Shown: one piece after another, positions 6,612-16,087 of the stretch
Layout of the letters: every line of letters begins with the position of its first letter
Position numbering within the stretch: position 1 is the stretch's first letter
Assembly: GCF_033100135.1 (NCBI RefSeq)
Contig: NZ_CP136920.1
Location: forward strand, 4,459,001-4,523,000
Source of the DNA: Rubellicoccus peritrichatus
Lineage (GTDB): Bacteria > Verrucomicrobiota > Verrucomicrobiia > Opitutales > Cerasicoccaceae
Length of the DNA stretch: 64,000 nucleotides
Direction: 5' to 3'
Program-made: the position numbers and the translations under genes
Notes under the pieces: generated by a model
The model's input: only the letters and a program-made list of their open reading frames with translations
Database searches by the model: none
What the model was told of the DNA's origin: nothing

Positions 6612-8828
6612 TCAGCCTTCATACTTGAATATGAAGGTACTCAAGCCAGGCAGGAGTAACTCAAGGGAGTGAGGGCGACCGTCACGCGACTCATTACTCG
6701 CTACCAGTCCACCTCCATTGCCGGATCCCTCACCACCATAACAATCGGCATTGGTGTTGATCTGCTCTTTCCAGTAGCCGCCGTAGGGCACACCAACAAG
6801 ATAGGCCTGCCGAACTACCGGCGTAAAATTACTAACGACCAAGTAGGTATCCTGAGGTGTATCGCCACAACGAATAAAACTGAGAACCGAATTATCAACG
6901 TCGCCACCATTGATCCATTGAAAGCCCTTAGGATCGTGATCGTACTGGCCAAGTGCTGGATTATTCTGATACCAACGGTTCAAGTCACAGATAAGATTCT
7001 GAATGCCTTCGTGGTCCTGATATTGAAGCAAATGCCAATCGAGACTGCCATCATATCGCCATTCTGAAGACTGTCCAAACTCAGAGCCCATGAAGAGGCA
7101 ATTCTTCCCTGGCCAGGCCCACATAAAGCCATAAAGCCCTCTCAGATCCTGGGCTTTCTCCTTCATATCCCAACCACCACCCATCTTGAGCATCATGGAA
7201 CCTTTTCCATGCACAACTTCGTCATGGGAGAAAACCTGGATGAAATTTTCAGAATACTGGTAAAGCATTCCAAAAGTCAGGCTGTTGTGGTGATACTTTC
7301 GATGAATCGGCTCTTTCTCGAAAAATTCGAGACTGTCGTGCATCCATCCCATGTTCCATTTGAAGTCAAAACCGAGACCATACTCACTCGTCGGCTTGGT
7401 CACACCGCCAAATGCAGTGGATTCTTCGGCAATCATGAGTGCACCCGGATAATACTCGTGAACGAGGTCGTTGACCTGCCTCAGGAATTCCAATGCACCA
7501 ATGTTTTCACGCCCACCATACTGATTGGGGATCCATTCGCCTTCCTCACGTGAGTAATCGAGATAAAGCATAGATGCGACTGCATCAACCCGCATCCCGT
7601 CGATGTGATAATGGTCGAACCAGGCAAGCGCACTGTTGATCAGGAAACTCCTGACTTCATGACGTTCGTAATTAAATATCAATGTCCCCCAATCCTGATG
7701 CTGTCCCTGCCTGGGGTCCGCATGCTCATAAAGATGGCTTCCATCGAACTCAGCCAAAGCCCAGGTATCCCGCGGAAAATGAGCAGGAACCCAATCCATG
7801 ATCACTCCGATATCATTCTGATGCAGATGATCGATCAGAAACATGAAATCCTGCGGCGAACCATAGCGATGGGTTGGAGCAAAGTAACCAGTGACTTGAT
7901 ATCCCCAGGAGCCGGTAAATGGATGCTCTGCCAAAGGCATGAACTCTACGTAGTTAAAGCCGAGTCTTTTGCAGTAATCAACTAACTCAATGGCTGTTTC
8001 CCGGTAATTCAAAGGGCGATTACCGTCTTCAACAACGCGTTTCCACGAACCAAGGTGTACTTCGTAAATGGACATCGGCTCCAGCAATGGCTTCGACTTG
8101 GCCCGCTTTTCAAGCCAGGCACTGTCGTTCCACTCATAGCCGGAGTTATCCCAGACAACTGCCGCATTATGAGGGGGAGCCTCAAAGAAACTGCCGTATG
8201 GGTCTGTCTTGAGCCGGAGATAACCATCCGCACCAATGATTTCAAATTTGTATTTGGCCCCCACTTCCACTCCAGGAATAAAGAGCTCCCAGACACCCGA
8301 CGCCCCCATTTCGCGCATCGGGTGATAACGGCCATCCCATTGATTAAAGTCACCAACCACCGAAACGCGTTTGGCACTTGGCGCCCAAACGGCAAATGAA
8401 ATTCCACGAACCCCATCATATTCCTGAACATGTGCTCCAAGCTTCAGGTATGCTCGATGCAAATTCCCCTGATTGAAGAGGTAAAGATCGTCCTCGCTTA
8501 TTGTCGGGAGGAAACAATAAGGATCCCAGAACTGACGAATCTCGCCATTGTAACGAACCGTGCGCAAGCGATAATTGAATGGCTTTTTACGATCGCTGAT
8601 AAACCCCTCAAAAAAGCCGGTTTTATCCAGCATTTTGAGCGACCAACGCTCATCCGTCTCTACATCGACAATTTCACACTCTTTTGCATCTGCGAGAAAG
8701 GCACGACATACCATGCCTTGCTTGCCCTTTACCTTGGCGGGATGCAGGCCAAGTATGTCATGCGGGGAGGCGTGGCGTGAAGAAAGTAGCAGTTCCAGAT
8801 CTTTTTTAGCAATAATCACTGTAATCAA
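6612..8828 (-). CDS. glgB: 1,4-alpha-glucan branching enzyme GlgB
   Basis: This enzyme transfers alpha-1,4 glucan segments to O-6 of a glucose residue, creating the alpha-1,6 branches of glycogen in the cytoplasm. The 738-residue length is normal. Order: an N-terminal CBM48-like module (about 20-110), a second CBM48 (140-225, AVWAPSAKRVSVVGDFNQW), the GH13 TIM barrel (255-640), then a C-terminal all-beta domain. All four GH13 regions are present: DWVPAH (345-350), GMRVDAVASM with nucleophile Asp415, AEES with the acid/base Glu468 or 469, and SHDE (534-537). The gene is divergent from the large ORF at 9134; no other glycogen genes are adjacent. The ATG at 8828 gives the expected N-terminus. 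Confidence 0.97.
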   Translation of the reverse strand: MITVIIAKKDLELLLSSRHASPHDILGLHPAKVKGKQGMVCRAFLADAKECEIVDVETDERWSLKMLDKTGFFEGFISDRKKPFNYRLRTVRYNGEIRQFWDPYCFLPTISEDDLYLFNQGNLHRAYLKLGAHVQEYDGVRGISFAVWAPSAKRVSVVGDFNQWDGRYHPMREMGASGVWELFIPGVEVGAKYKFEIIGADGYLRLKTDPYGSFFEAPPHNAAVVWDNSGYEWNDSAWLEKRAKSKPLLEPMSIYEVHLGSWKRVVEDGNRPLNYRETAIELVDYCKRLGFNYVEFMPLAEHPFTGSWGYQVTGYFAPTHRYGSPQDFMFLIDHLHQNDIGVIMDWVPAHFPRDTWALAEFDGSHLYEHADPRQGQHQDWGTLIFNYERHEVRSFLINSALAWFDHYHIDGMRVDAVASMLYLDYSREEGEWIPNQYGGRENIGALEFLRQVNDLVHEYYPGALMIAEESTAFGGVTKPTSEYGLGFDFKWNMGWMHDSLEFFEKEPIHRKYHHNSLTFGMLYQYSENFIQVFSHDEVVHGKGSMMLKMGGGWDMKEKAQDLRGLYGFMWAWPGKNCLFMGSEFGQSSEWRYDGSLDWHLLQYQDHEGIQNLICDLNRWYQNNPALGQYDHDPKGFQWINGGDVDNSVLSFIRCGDTPQDTYLVVSNFTPVVRQAYLVGVPYGGYWKEQINTNADCYGGEGSGNGGGLVASNESRDGRPHSLELLLPGLSTFIFKYEG

Positions 8829-9133
8829 TATTTAGACTGCCGAATCATGCTTTGTCCATTAGAAAGCCAAACCTGTTCAACTGTCTTCCAATCTTCAAAG
8901 AAAATGGCAACTAATCAGCTTTTTTGCCATATTTCTCACCATCCGCGTGCCTCGTACCGCTTCATATGAAGCAGATGAAATGAGACAAGCCGCAGGTACC
9001 GCCAAGTTGAACACTCATGGAATACCTCCAATAAGGATTGAATGAAACATACACAAGGAACGGTTATCCCCATTATTCGGCTGATTCAGCCTTTCTTCAA
9101 TTGCCATTCGCTGGTTTTTGTAAATGAACATCC
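8829..9133. other. Divergent intergenic region, no gene seen
   Basis: These 305 bases separate the divergent starts of glgB and the ORF at 9134, so both promoters should lie here. A 12-base palindrome, CTTCATATGAAG (about 8968-8979), could be an operator. I see no RNA gene or convincing promoter consensus. Confidence 0.4.
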
Positions 9134-10876
9134 ATGACACTGCATCAAAGTCTCATGGACCTTTATCTCATTGACGCAATTTCTCCATTTTTCATTGGCA
9201 ATGCCCGGCGAAAAACAAACTGGTCGAAAATACCCTTTGATCATATTCGCCCAGATAAACCGGAAGCCGATGAACTTTGGGCATCCATTGAGGCTGGTAT
9301 GGAGGTTTTTGCCGAAAAAGTTGCCGATGTAGGCTACAATGCAGTCTCCCTCGATGACGTGGCTCATCTTGCGCAGAGTGATCACTACGAAATCGAGATC
9401 CAGGACCAGATACATCTTTATCAAAAGCGCTATCGACCAATCATAGACATTTTGCAAAAGCGTGGACTGAAAATCTACGTCACGATGGACGTTCTCAGTT
9501 ACACTTCGGCACTACTGAAAAACGTAGGAACTTCCACCAGGTCAGTAACTGCCTTCATCAAGGAGCTGTTGACCGATTTCTTCAAAACTTTCCCGGAAGT
9601 CAAAGGTGTCATCATGCGCATTGGCGAAAGTGATGGTTTGGATGTCCACAACGAATTCCGCAGCCAATTGATACTCAAACGAGCCAAGCAAGTGAACCGC
9701 TTGCTGAAAGAGACATTGCCAGTTTTTGAAGAACAGGATCGCGAACTAATTTTTCGGACATGGACCGTTGGGGCATATGGTATCGGTGATCTCATGTGGC
9801 ACAGAAGCCGGTTCATCAAGATATTCCAGGACATCGACAGTCCGGCCATCACCATCTCAATGAAGTACGGAGAATCCGACTTCTTTCGTTACCTGCCATT
9901 GAATTCTCACTTTTTCCGGCTCAACCTGCCCACCATTGTCGAACTCCAGGCACGCCGCGAATATGAAGGATCCGGCGAATTCCCATCATTTATAGGGGAA
10001 GACTACTCACAGTACGCACAGGAACTGAGAAAAGCCCCAAGACTGCGCGGCATTTCAGTATGGTGTCAGACGGGTGGATGGACGCCTTTTTGCCGACTCA
10101 CTTACATCGAAAAAGAAGGGATTTGGAATGAAATCAATGCTGCTGTCGCGCTTCAGGTGTTTCGAGATCAGGTAAGCCCGGAAGCTGCCCTTCGAAATTT
10201 CGCCCAAAGCCACAACATCCCCAATATTGATGACTTTGTGAACCTCATGCAAAAGTCAGAGATGGTGGTCAAGCGACTCCTGTATATTCCTGACATCGCC
10301 AAACAAAAATTCTTCTTTCGACGAGTCCGCATCCCTCCCCTCCTTTCAGTCTACTGGAACAACATTTTCATCAATCATTCGTTGAAGAAAATATTGATGC
10401 ACCTGACAAAGAACCCGAAAGCCTGTGTCAGGGATGGCTATGCAGCCTTAGAAGAAATCGAGCTGATGCATGCCCATGCGGAAAAGTGTAAACTACCCGT
10501 CGATGACATTGAATTCATGTATGACACATTTTCGATTCTAGCAATTGCTAGAGAATACTATTATCAAACATTTGACCGAAGTATTCGCAATCGACTGAAG
10601 GCGGCAAAGAAAAGTTATAAAAACAAATACCCGAAATCATTACGCCCAAGGTATCGGATAAAGATGAACTTCGACCCCTTTCCAATTAAAAGGCGCACAC
10701 TGGGCTGGGTCAGCTATGTTGCCCTCAGGCGTCAACGTGGTTATCGTATTATCGACCGTCTACTTATCCTGCATTTTCTCTCCACTGTTTATTGGGTTAT
10801 TCGAAAGAGAAAACCCAACATAATTCCCAAGTTTGCGCGTAAATCCGCCATGGGAATTGACACCGTTTTTCGATAG
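9134..10876 (+). CDS. Large hypothetical protein, possibly TIM-barrel hydrolase-like
   Basis: This ORF codes for 580 residues without a signal peptide. The N-terminal 340 residues show a repeated beta-alpha pattern with strands such as GYNAVSLDDV, RGLKIYVTMDV, VKGVIMRIGESDG and RGISVWCQTGGW, each followed by a helix. This resembles the TIM barrel of glycoside hydrolases such as alpha-glucuronidase-like proteins, with Glu and Asp at strand ends that could be catalytic. The C-terminal 240 residues are helical and very basic. I cannot name the family. The location opposite glgB makes a carbohydrate role attractive but unproven. A bidirectional terminator follows. Confidence 0.7.
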   Translation: MTLHQSLMDLYLIDAISPFFIGNARRKTNWSKIPFDHIRPDKPEADELWASIEAGMEVFAEKVADVGYNAVSLDDVAHLAQSDHYEIEIQDQIHLYQKRYRPIIDILQKRGLKIYVTMDVLSYTSALLKNVGTSTRSVTAFIKELLTDFFKTFPEVKGVIMRIGESDGLDVHNEFRSQLILKRAKQVNRLLKETLPVFEEQDRELIFRTWTVGAYGIGDLMWHRSRFIKIFQDIDSPAITISMKYGESDFFRYLPLNSHFFRLNLPTIVELQARREYEGSGEFPSFIGEDYSQYAQELRKAPRLRGISVWCQTGGWTPFCRLTYIEKEGIWNEINAAVALQVFRDQVSPEAALRNFAQSHNIPNIDDFVNLMQKSEMVVKRLLYIPDIAKQKFFFRRVRIPPLLSVYWNNIFINHSLKKILMHLTKNPKACVRDGYAALEEIELMHAHAEKCKLPVDDIEFMYDTFSILAIAREYYYQTFDRSIRNRLKAAKKSYKNKYPKSLRPRYRIKMNFDPFPIKRRTLGWVSYVALRRQRGYRIIDRLLILHFLSTVYWVIRKRKPNIIPKFARKSAMGIDTVFR

Positions 10877-10907
10877 AGATCAAAGCCTTGTATTTGCATA
10901 AAATAAG

Positions 10908-10945
10908 AAAGGGCATGCCTGATGTAGGCATGCCCTCTTAATTTA
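10908..10945. terminator. Bidirectional rho-independent terminator
   Basis: AGGGCATGCC (10910-10919) pairs perfectly with GGCATGCCCT (10927-10936), loop TGATGTA. The plus strand continues CTTAATTT and the minus strand TTCTTATTTT. It serves the convergent genes ending at 10876 and 10964. Confidence 0.85.
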
Positions 10946-10963
10946 GTGGAAGCTGAAATTAAC

Positions 10964-11449
10964 TTATGAATCCATATTCTGGGATAATTTTTCGTTCGGC
11001 TCTTTTTTCGGCATCAACTTGAAAGCAAGATCTTGAAAATCACCATTACTGAGATTTTCAAAACTACCAACTAACTGGCCGTCCTCAAGTGTTAGATTGT
11101 ACAAACCTGAAAGTTTGTCTCCATCTTTCATCTCAATGATTAAAAAAGGAATCGTTCCAGCGACTCTCTCAACAGTGGCTTTCTTGATCGTTGATGAGTC
11201 GTCTGACAGTACTTTAACCTTTGCGGTACCATCCGGTTTCACAGACTCAACAATCAGTTTTACTTGTTGATCCTCATTTTCCCAGTCACCAACAAAAGCA
11301 TTTCGAGTCTCTTCAGAAAATTCTGTCGGTATTTCCACTGCAACAATTTCGGAAAACGTACGACCATACGAAGAAAGAACACTTGCAACTAAAAAGACGG
11401 CAATGGGGTAAAATAGCTGATAAATTAAGCTTATATTAAGTTTGTTCAT
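10964..11449 (-). CDS. Secreted hypothetical protein
   Basis: This ORF codes for 161 residues. A long N-terminal hydrophobic segment (about 8-28) looks like a signal peptide or membrane anchor. The rest is a compact beta-rich domain (FVGDWENEDQQVKLIVESV; TAKVKVLSD; GSFENLSNG), a pattern found in small lipocalin-like or GDW-type periplasmic proteins. The C-terminus is charged. No specific family is recognised. The gene is transcribed alone and ends at a strong shared terminator. Confidence 0.65.
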   Translation of the reverse strand: MNKLNISLIYQLFYPIAVFLVASVLSSYGRTFSEIVAVEIPTEFSEETRNAFVGDWENEDQQVKLIVESVKPDGTAKVKVLSDDSSTIKKATVERVAGTIPFLIIEMKDGDKLSGLYNLTLEDGQLVGSFENLSNGDFQDLAFKLMPKKEPNEKLSQNMDS

Positions 11450-11874
11450 ATCTCATTCACATTAAGTGTTTTCATGATATTTTTATAGTATCTTACATAC
11501 GAGGAATATCAAAGATAAAATTTTTGTAAATAACTGCAATGTAGCGGGTTAATTACCCAATCCACTAGGTAAAAGCCCGTAGTCAACTTATGAAATCCCT
11601 CATTTTAGTGTGAAAGCAAAGAACCTCTATGAGAAAGTACGCTAGTAGCATTTACTGATTCCATTCCTCCAAAAACCATGACATGCTACGATACTGTTGG
11701 AAGGAACATTAAGGGAACAATGACTCTACCTCACATCCTGCTACTCACCTTGATATCTTACCTAAAGTTGAGTGTGCTTTTTGCGATCCCTTTTCTATCA
11801 TAGGCAAAAAAAATTGATCCAACGACCAATAAAGGCCTGGGAATTTCATGACATCGGAAAACGGTATAGCAGCT
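11450..11874. other. Intergenic region with only a doubtful small ORF
   Basis: These 425 bases hold no gene above 60 codons. They include the promoter region of the 10964-11449 gene and the ORF at 11720-11803. The stretch CGGGTTAATTACCC...AAGCCCG (about 11547-11580) can fold weakly, but I cannot match it to a known riboswitch. Confidence 0.4.
11720..11803 (+). CDS. Candidate 27-residue hydrophobic peptide
   Basis: The ATG at 11720 is preceded by AAGGGAAC, an acceptable ribosome binding site. The product would be one hydrophobic helix (MTLPHILLLTLISYLKLSVL...). It stands alone on the plus strand, with no neighbour in the same direction and no visible terminator. A short membrane peptide is possible, but a chance ORF is equally likely. 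Confidence 0.2.
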   Translation: MTLPHILLLTLISYLKLSVLFAIPFLS

Positions 11875-12483
11875 CTATATGACGAAATCCGCATGCCCGG
11901 ACAGCCAGGCTTGAATGCGATGAATCAATGGCTCTACTTTATTCGGTGGCGCCGTTTGCTCACTAAGGGGACGATTGAGCAATTCCGCCGCCAGTGCACG
12001 ACCTGAGCTGGGAAGGTCAGCGATGAATTGTTCCTTTACAGGAAAGCCTTCCGAACGTGCCAATAAATAGAGACTCTTGAAAAGAGTCACGTCGGGACGG
12101 ATCCCATTCTCGAAGGCATCGAGAGCTTTATCCAGTACTTCAGCCGGACCTTCGGCTTCATGGATGTGTTCGGTATTTCGGCGGAAAATCTCGATAAAAC
12201 GACAGGCGTATTGAAAAACGTCATATTTTTTCGGAATGGCCAGTCGACCACGCTCGAGGCGAAACTCTTTCACAAACCAACTACCCCCTTTTGCGGGTTC
12301 GATCACAAATTCACCGAAATCAAACAGATCGGGTGGCGTTGTTCCACGCTTGCCTTTGGTGTAACGAAAAAGCAGGCGGCAGCCTCCCTTCACAGCATCA
12401 AAGGTATGGATGCGAAAATGACTCTCCCCGGTCAGTTCGCGATGCAGAACCGTAGCGCGTATCGTTTCAAAACGTTCAGGCAT
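11875..12483 (-). CDS. recO: RecO-like DNA repair/recombination mediator
   Basis: RecO works with RecF and RecR to load RecA on single-stranded DNA coated by SSB. From the ATG at 12483 the protein is 202 residues; an upstream in-frame start at 12570 would lie deep inside the preceding gene. Residues about 5-80 (RATVLHRELTGESHFRIHTFDAVKGG) match the RecO_N OB-fold pattern (R-x-VL-x-x-x-x-x-GES). The rest is helical, as in RecO_C. The usual zinc-binding Cys cluster is absent, as in many RecO proteins. The start overlaps the TGA of the DUF502 gene, suggesting translational coupling. Overall similarity is weak, so the symbol is provisional. Confidence 0.6.
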   Translation of the reverse strand: MPERFETIRATVLHRELTGESHFRIHTFDAVKGGCRLLFRYTKGKRGTTPPDLFDFGEFVIEPAKGGSWFVKEFRLERGRLAIPKKYDVFQYACRFIEIFRRNTEHIHEAEGPAEVLDKALDAFENGIRPDVTLFKSLYLLARSEGFPVKEQFIADLPSSGRALAAELLNRPLSEQTAPPNKVEPLIHRIQAWLSGHADFVI

Positions 12484-13153
12484 TGAGTGCTTGTGGATTT
12501 TCCACCTGAACGGACTCGGGCTTATCGGCACCATCTTTCCACTCGGGTGAAACAGCACCACCGGAAACAATCAACTTCATGCCATCTGCAACCGACATAT
12601 CCATATCGATGACTTCTTCCTTCGGCACCATCAATAGAAAACCGCTCGTTGGATTCGGTGTTGTTGGTACAAAAATATTAATGACTTTCGCCCCGGTCTT
12701 GGCTTGCACTTCTCCCCTCGCCTCACTGGTCAGAAAACCCAGGACGTAAACACCTTTGCGCGGATACTCCGTCAATACCACTTTCTGAAAAACGGCCTTC
12801 TGCTGTCGACTGAATGTATCGACGATCTGTTTCACCGTCTTGTAAACACTGTTCACGAAAGGCACTGCGGAAATCAGCCGCTCACCAATGCGAACAGCAA
12901 ATTTACCGATGACATAGTTGGAGAGAAAACCAAGGCCAGTGATAAAAATAACGACGACTAAAATCGCAACAACATCGAGGACAAAAGAAACACCAGGCAA
13001 ATGCCTAAAGGTGGGATCGATGTAGTAAAACAGGAACTCGTTCATCGGCCGACCAATTCTCTCGCGGAGAAGGTTGACGACGAAAATAGTGGCAGCAAGT
13101 GGTGCCAACAGAACTAAACCTGCGATAAAGCCGTTGCGAAAAGACCTGAACAT
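12476..13153 (-). CDS. DUF502 family membrane protein
   Basis: This ORF codes for a 225-residue inner-membrane protein. Two transmembrane helices lie near 8-28 and 57-80 (VLDVVAILVVVIFITGLGFLSNYVIG), followed by the family's conserved region: ISAVPFVNSVYKTVKQIVDTF, then VVLTEYPRKGVYVLGFLTSEA and VFVPTTPNPTSGFLLMVPKEEV-like stretches (about 95-195). DUF502 proteins are widespread and have no established function. It lies between ybeY and recO on the same strand, its stop overlapping the recO start. Confidence 0.9.
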   Translation of the reverse strand: MFRSFRNGFIAGLVLLAPLAATIFVVNLLRERIGRPMNEFLFYYIDPTFRHLPGVSFVLDVVAILVVVIFITGLGFLSNYVIGKFAVRIGERLISAVPFVNSVYKTVKQIVDTFSRQQKAVFQKVVLTEYPRKGVYVLGFLTSEARGEVQAKTGAKVINIFVPTTPNPTSGFLLMVPKEEVIDMDMSVADGMKLIVSGGAVSPEWKDGADKPESVQVENPQALNA

Positions 13154-13174
13154 TTTGCTTTAGCTTAACTCCGC

Positions 13175-13645
13175 TCAGTTACTTGGCGAGAGGGAAAACA
13201 CGGGAAGCCGGCCATCGCTTTTAAGTCCACTCATGACATGCTTTTCAGCCGCCCGCATGGCTTCACGAGAAATTGGGTCGAGATCATCCAATCCGGCCAG
13301 ATGTAACCAACCATGCGCCAAATAAAGCGAAAGTTCTTCCGAAAACGTGTTATCGTGGCGTTCCGCTTCCTGTTCAGCCCGTTCGACACTGACAAGAATT
13401 TCGCCAGCAAGCCCTTCATTCGGATCACCTGGAAAGGTAATCACATCCGTAGGCGAAGGGTCATCCAGAAAATCACCATGCACCTGCGCAAGATCCTTGT
13501 CCGACAAAAAAGCGATGGACAGTTCGCCCGCTGGGGCAGTGAAGCCACTTCGTTCATCCAACCAGCGAAAAAGCGCGAAAACAGCTTTTTCATCGAACGA
13601 AATCCGCTTAAACAGCTCTTTGTTTAGTTGGACTATTCGTTCCAT
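13175..13645 (-). CDS. ybeY: Endoribonuclease YbeY, 16S rRNA maturation factor
   Basis: YbeY is a small metal-dependent RNase used in 16S rRNA 3'-end maturation and 70S ribosome quality control in the cytoplasm. The protein is 156 residues. The family signature DxSPTDVITFP is at about 62-72, and the metal motif is HGWLHLAGLDD (111-121). The canonical motif is HGxLHLxGYDH, so the third histidine is replaced by Asp121; Asp is a known third zinc ligand in some related metalloproteases. The gene overlaps the end of the upstream HD-phosphodiesterase gene by 38 bases. Confidence 0.93.
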   Translation of the reverse strand: MERIVQLNKELFKRISFDEKAVFALFRWLDERSGFTAPAGELSIAFLSDKDLAQVHGDFLDDPSPTDVITFPGDPNEGLAGEILVSVERAEQEAERHDNTFSEELSLYLAHGWLHLAGLDDLDPISREAMRAAEKHVMSGLKSDGRLPVFSLSPSN

Positions 13646-16061
13646 TTTTCTTCTCTTTTACGTCTATCGGAGTTGGCGTATCTCCACGTGGACGTTCTGC
13701 TTTCTTATCTTTCTCATCATCCATCTTTGGGTATTCCACCCGGCTATGGAGCATGTTTGTAACGGTAAAAGCAAAGCTGTCCCGAATCTTGGCAATCTCC
13801 TGCACGGTCAAAGGTGCTTCATCCAACTGGCCATCCTCCAATCGCTGACTGATGATGGAATCAATCAATTCATTCACACTCTGCGGCGTTACTTTTTTCA
13901 AACTGCGTGAAGCAGCTTCAATCGCATCAGCAAAAAAGATGATCGCACTCTCCTTAAAACGTGGACGAGGACCATCATAGCGAAAAGAACTTTCGTCTAT
14001 ATTCGAGCTTTCTCGCAACCCGGCAGTTTGACCAGAAGCCGACAGCGGCAAACTGGGTTGAGCCGCCTGCTCCTTAGCCTTATGGTAGAAAAACTTGATC
14101 AGAGTCGTGCCGTGATGCTGCTTGATAATATCGATACAAACCGTCGGCAACTTCGCATCCTTCGCCATCTGCACGCCTTCCTTGACGTGGTTCTTGATAA
14201 TCAGCGCAGACATCGTCGGATTGATATCCTTGTGAGGGTTGTATCCATCGTGCTGATTTTCCACAAAGTACTCCGGCTTCACCATCTTGCCAATATCGTG
14301 GTAAAGACAAGTCGCCCGACAAAGTAAGGGATTGGCTCCGATTTCATTTGCTGCACGCTCGGCCAGATTGGCCACCATCAAACTATGATGATAAGTCCCC
14401 GGTGCATCCATCTGTAGTTTTCGCAAAAGTGGATGATTATAATCCGTCAATTCAAGTAGAGTAATATCTGTTGTGAACTTGAAGAGGTTCTCAAGGAGAG
14501 GGAGAACACCGATAACGACGATACCAGTCAGCACTCCAACCATACCGGCCGCTATCACCTGGCGGCTCACAGTAATGGCATCCGTTTCAGTAAAGAAACC
14601 AGCACACATCGCCGCCACCGCAATGCTCAACCCGGACATCGTGGCAGCCTTAACGACTTTGGCCCGCAAACGAATATCTCTGCCGAAGTATATTCCAACA
14701 AGGTTTGCAAGTAAGGAGACGATAAACACATCAATCGAATTGGCCTGCATCAGCCCATTGATGGCGCTGATAATCACAGCAATCAAAACGCCGGCCGGAG
14801 CACCAACCATAATCGACATAATCAGACCACCAACGGCCACTGGAACAGCGAATGGGATCATCGCCATAATCCCGGGCTCGGCTCCGACTAAGCGAGTTTC
14901 TCCCAATTGTAAAACAAGCCGAACCAGGGCCAGATTGAAAACAACAACCAGAGCGGCCAAGGCCAGGCGCCGGTTTGAGCGATGCATCGATGGTAAGCCG
15001 ACCTGGATGTAAATCAGCGCCCCGATAAGAAGGCCAAGAGAAAGGACAGCTCGCTCTGCCAGTGTCGAATCAATGCCCCAACCATAATCCTCATCTTCAG
15101 CAACTGCATTGCGATAAGCCGTATAAGCCTCGATTTGGTCCTGTGTGATGACCGCCCCAGGCTCAATGATGGTTTCCCCCTCCATGATTTCCACGATAAC
15201 CGGCTGTACAGAATCTCCAGCACTTTGCTTCTCTGCTTCAGTCCGGGTTGAATCATACTCAAGATTCGCAGTAAGGCCGTTGCGATAGATGCTGTATATT
15301 GCCCGGGCTAGTGTGTTGTCGACTCCAAGTCCGGCGAAGTTAATTCGCAGATCGGACACGGCATTTTCTTCCGACTGGGCGCGACGACCTCCATTCAAAC
15401 CCATCACTTGAACCGGGCGATAGCCCGAGCCGGATTGATCTGCAAATGGAGTTTCATCAATATCAAAAACCCCTTCGCGCATGATATCACGCAGAACCAA
15501 AGAAGCTTCATCAAAAAGACGTGTCCGCTGCTCCGGGGTCGTCCGCTGCATGATAAGCAGGAGATCTTCCGTATTTACTTTCAAGCCAATATCAGCGATT
15601 TCCCGTCGATTGAAACGATCAACGACATCCGGCCATTCGGCCTCGGGAATCTCATCCAATTCCGGTGTGAGCTGGGTTTCGATCAAGTTTTCCAAAGCGA
15701 CAATTTTCGCGCTGAAGTCCTGATAGGGCTCCATCTGGATCTGGTAAAACGGTGCTACCGACTGCCGTCGCTGCTCAACCAGCCGCTTGGTCCTCAATAT
15801 GCTTTCGTAATCAAATGGAAACTCTGCCACAACCCGGAATTTGGCAACGCGGTCTGGTAAAATCTGAGGGCCTGCAGGTGACAACCCGACAAAACAAATC
15901 AGGACAATAAACCCCCAGATCAGGAAAAAGATAAAGGCGGATATGGTTTTACTTGTATCGAGAAAACTCGTGTTCGTCGAGACAGTCTTACTTTCGCGCC
16001 GCTTACGACGGACGTCAGCGGTTTCCTCTTTTTTTGTCTTTTTGCGCTTTAAAAAGGCCAT
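13608..16061 (-). CDS. 7TM-HD domain phosphohydrolase (PgpH/YqfF type, probable c-di-AMP phosphodiesterase)
   Basis: This is an 817-residue membrane protein. Order: a basic N-terminus, one transmembrane helix (about 42-62), a 250-residue extracytoplasmic 7TMR-HDED region, seven membrane helices (about 330-520), then a cytoplasmic HD domain (about 540-720). The HD signature is clear: HHS at about 555 and LYHDIGKM with the HD pair at about 587, followed by NQHDGYNPH and an IIKQHHGTT segment. In PgpH this domain hydrolyses c-di-AMP. The C-terminal tail is charged. It sits between phoH and ybeY, the order seen in many bacteria. No c-di-AMP cyclase is in the window. Confidence 0.9.
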   Translation of the reverse strand: MAFLKRKKTKKEETADVRRKRRESKTVSTNTSFLDTSKTISAFIFFLIWGFIVLICFVGLSPAGPQILPDRVAKFRVVAEFPFDYESILRTKRLVEQRRQSVAPFYQIQMEPYQDFSAKIVALENLIETQLTPELDEIPEAEWPDVVDRFNRREIADIGLKVNTEDLLLIMQRTTPEQRTRLFDEASLVLRDIMREGVFDIDETPFADQSGSGYRPVQVMGLNGGRRAQSEENAVSDLRINFAGLGVDNTLARAIYSIYRNGLTANLEYDSTRTEAEKQSAGDSVQPVIVEIMEGETIIEPGAVITQDQIEAYTAYRNAVAEDEDYGWGIDSTLAERAVLSLGLLIGALIYIQVGLPSMHRSNRRLALAALVVVFNLALVRLVLQLGETRLVGAEPGIMAMIPFAVPVAVGGLIMSIMVGAPAGVLIAVIISAINGLMQANSIDVFIVSLLANLVGIYFGRDIRLRAKVVKAATMSGLSIAVAAMCAGFFTETDAITVSRQVIAAGMVGVLTGIVVIGVLPLLENLFKFTTDITLLELTDYNHPLLRKLQMDAPGTYHHSLMVANLAERAANEIGANPLLCRATCLYHDIGKMVKPEYFVENQHDGYNPHKDINPTMSALIIKNHVKEGVQMAKDAKLPTVCIDIIKQHHGTTLIKFFYHKAKEQAAQPSLPLSASGQTAGLRESSNIDESSFRYDGPRPRFKESAIIFFADAIEAASRSLKKVTPQSVNELIDSIISQRLEDGQLDEAPLTVQEIAKIRDSFAFTVTNMLHSRVEYPKMDDEKDKKAERPRGDTPTPIDVKEKKNGTNSPTKQRAV

Positions 16062-16087
16062 GATAGTGACACCTGGAAACAGGTGTC

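Noticed and set aside
8009-8440. 143-codon minus-strand ORF inside glgB
   Set aside because: A different frame of the same strand within a gene whose own motifs are all intact.
11547-11580. Possible riboswitch upstream of the secreted protein gene
   Set aside because: Only one weak stem is visible and none of the consensus elements of known riboswitches could be matched.
14473-15012. 179-codon plus-strand ORF
   Set aside because: Antisense to the membrane region of the HD phosphodiesterase; its Thr/Ile-rich composition comes from the opposite strand.
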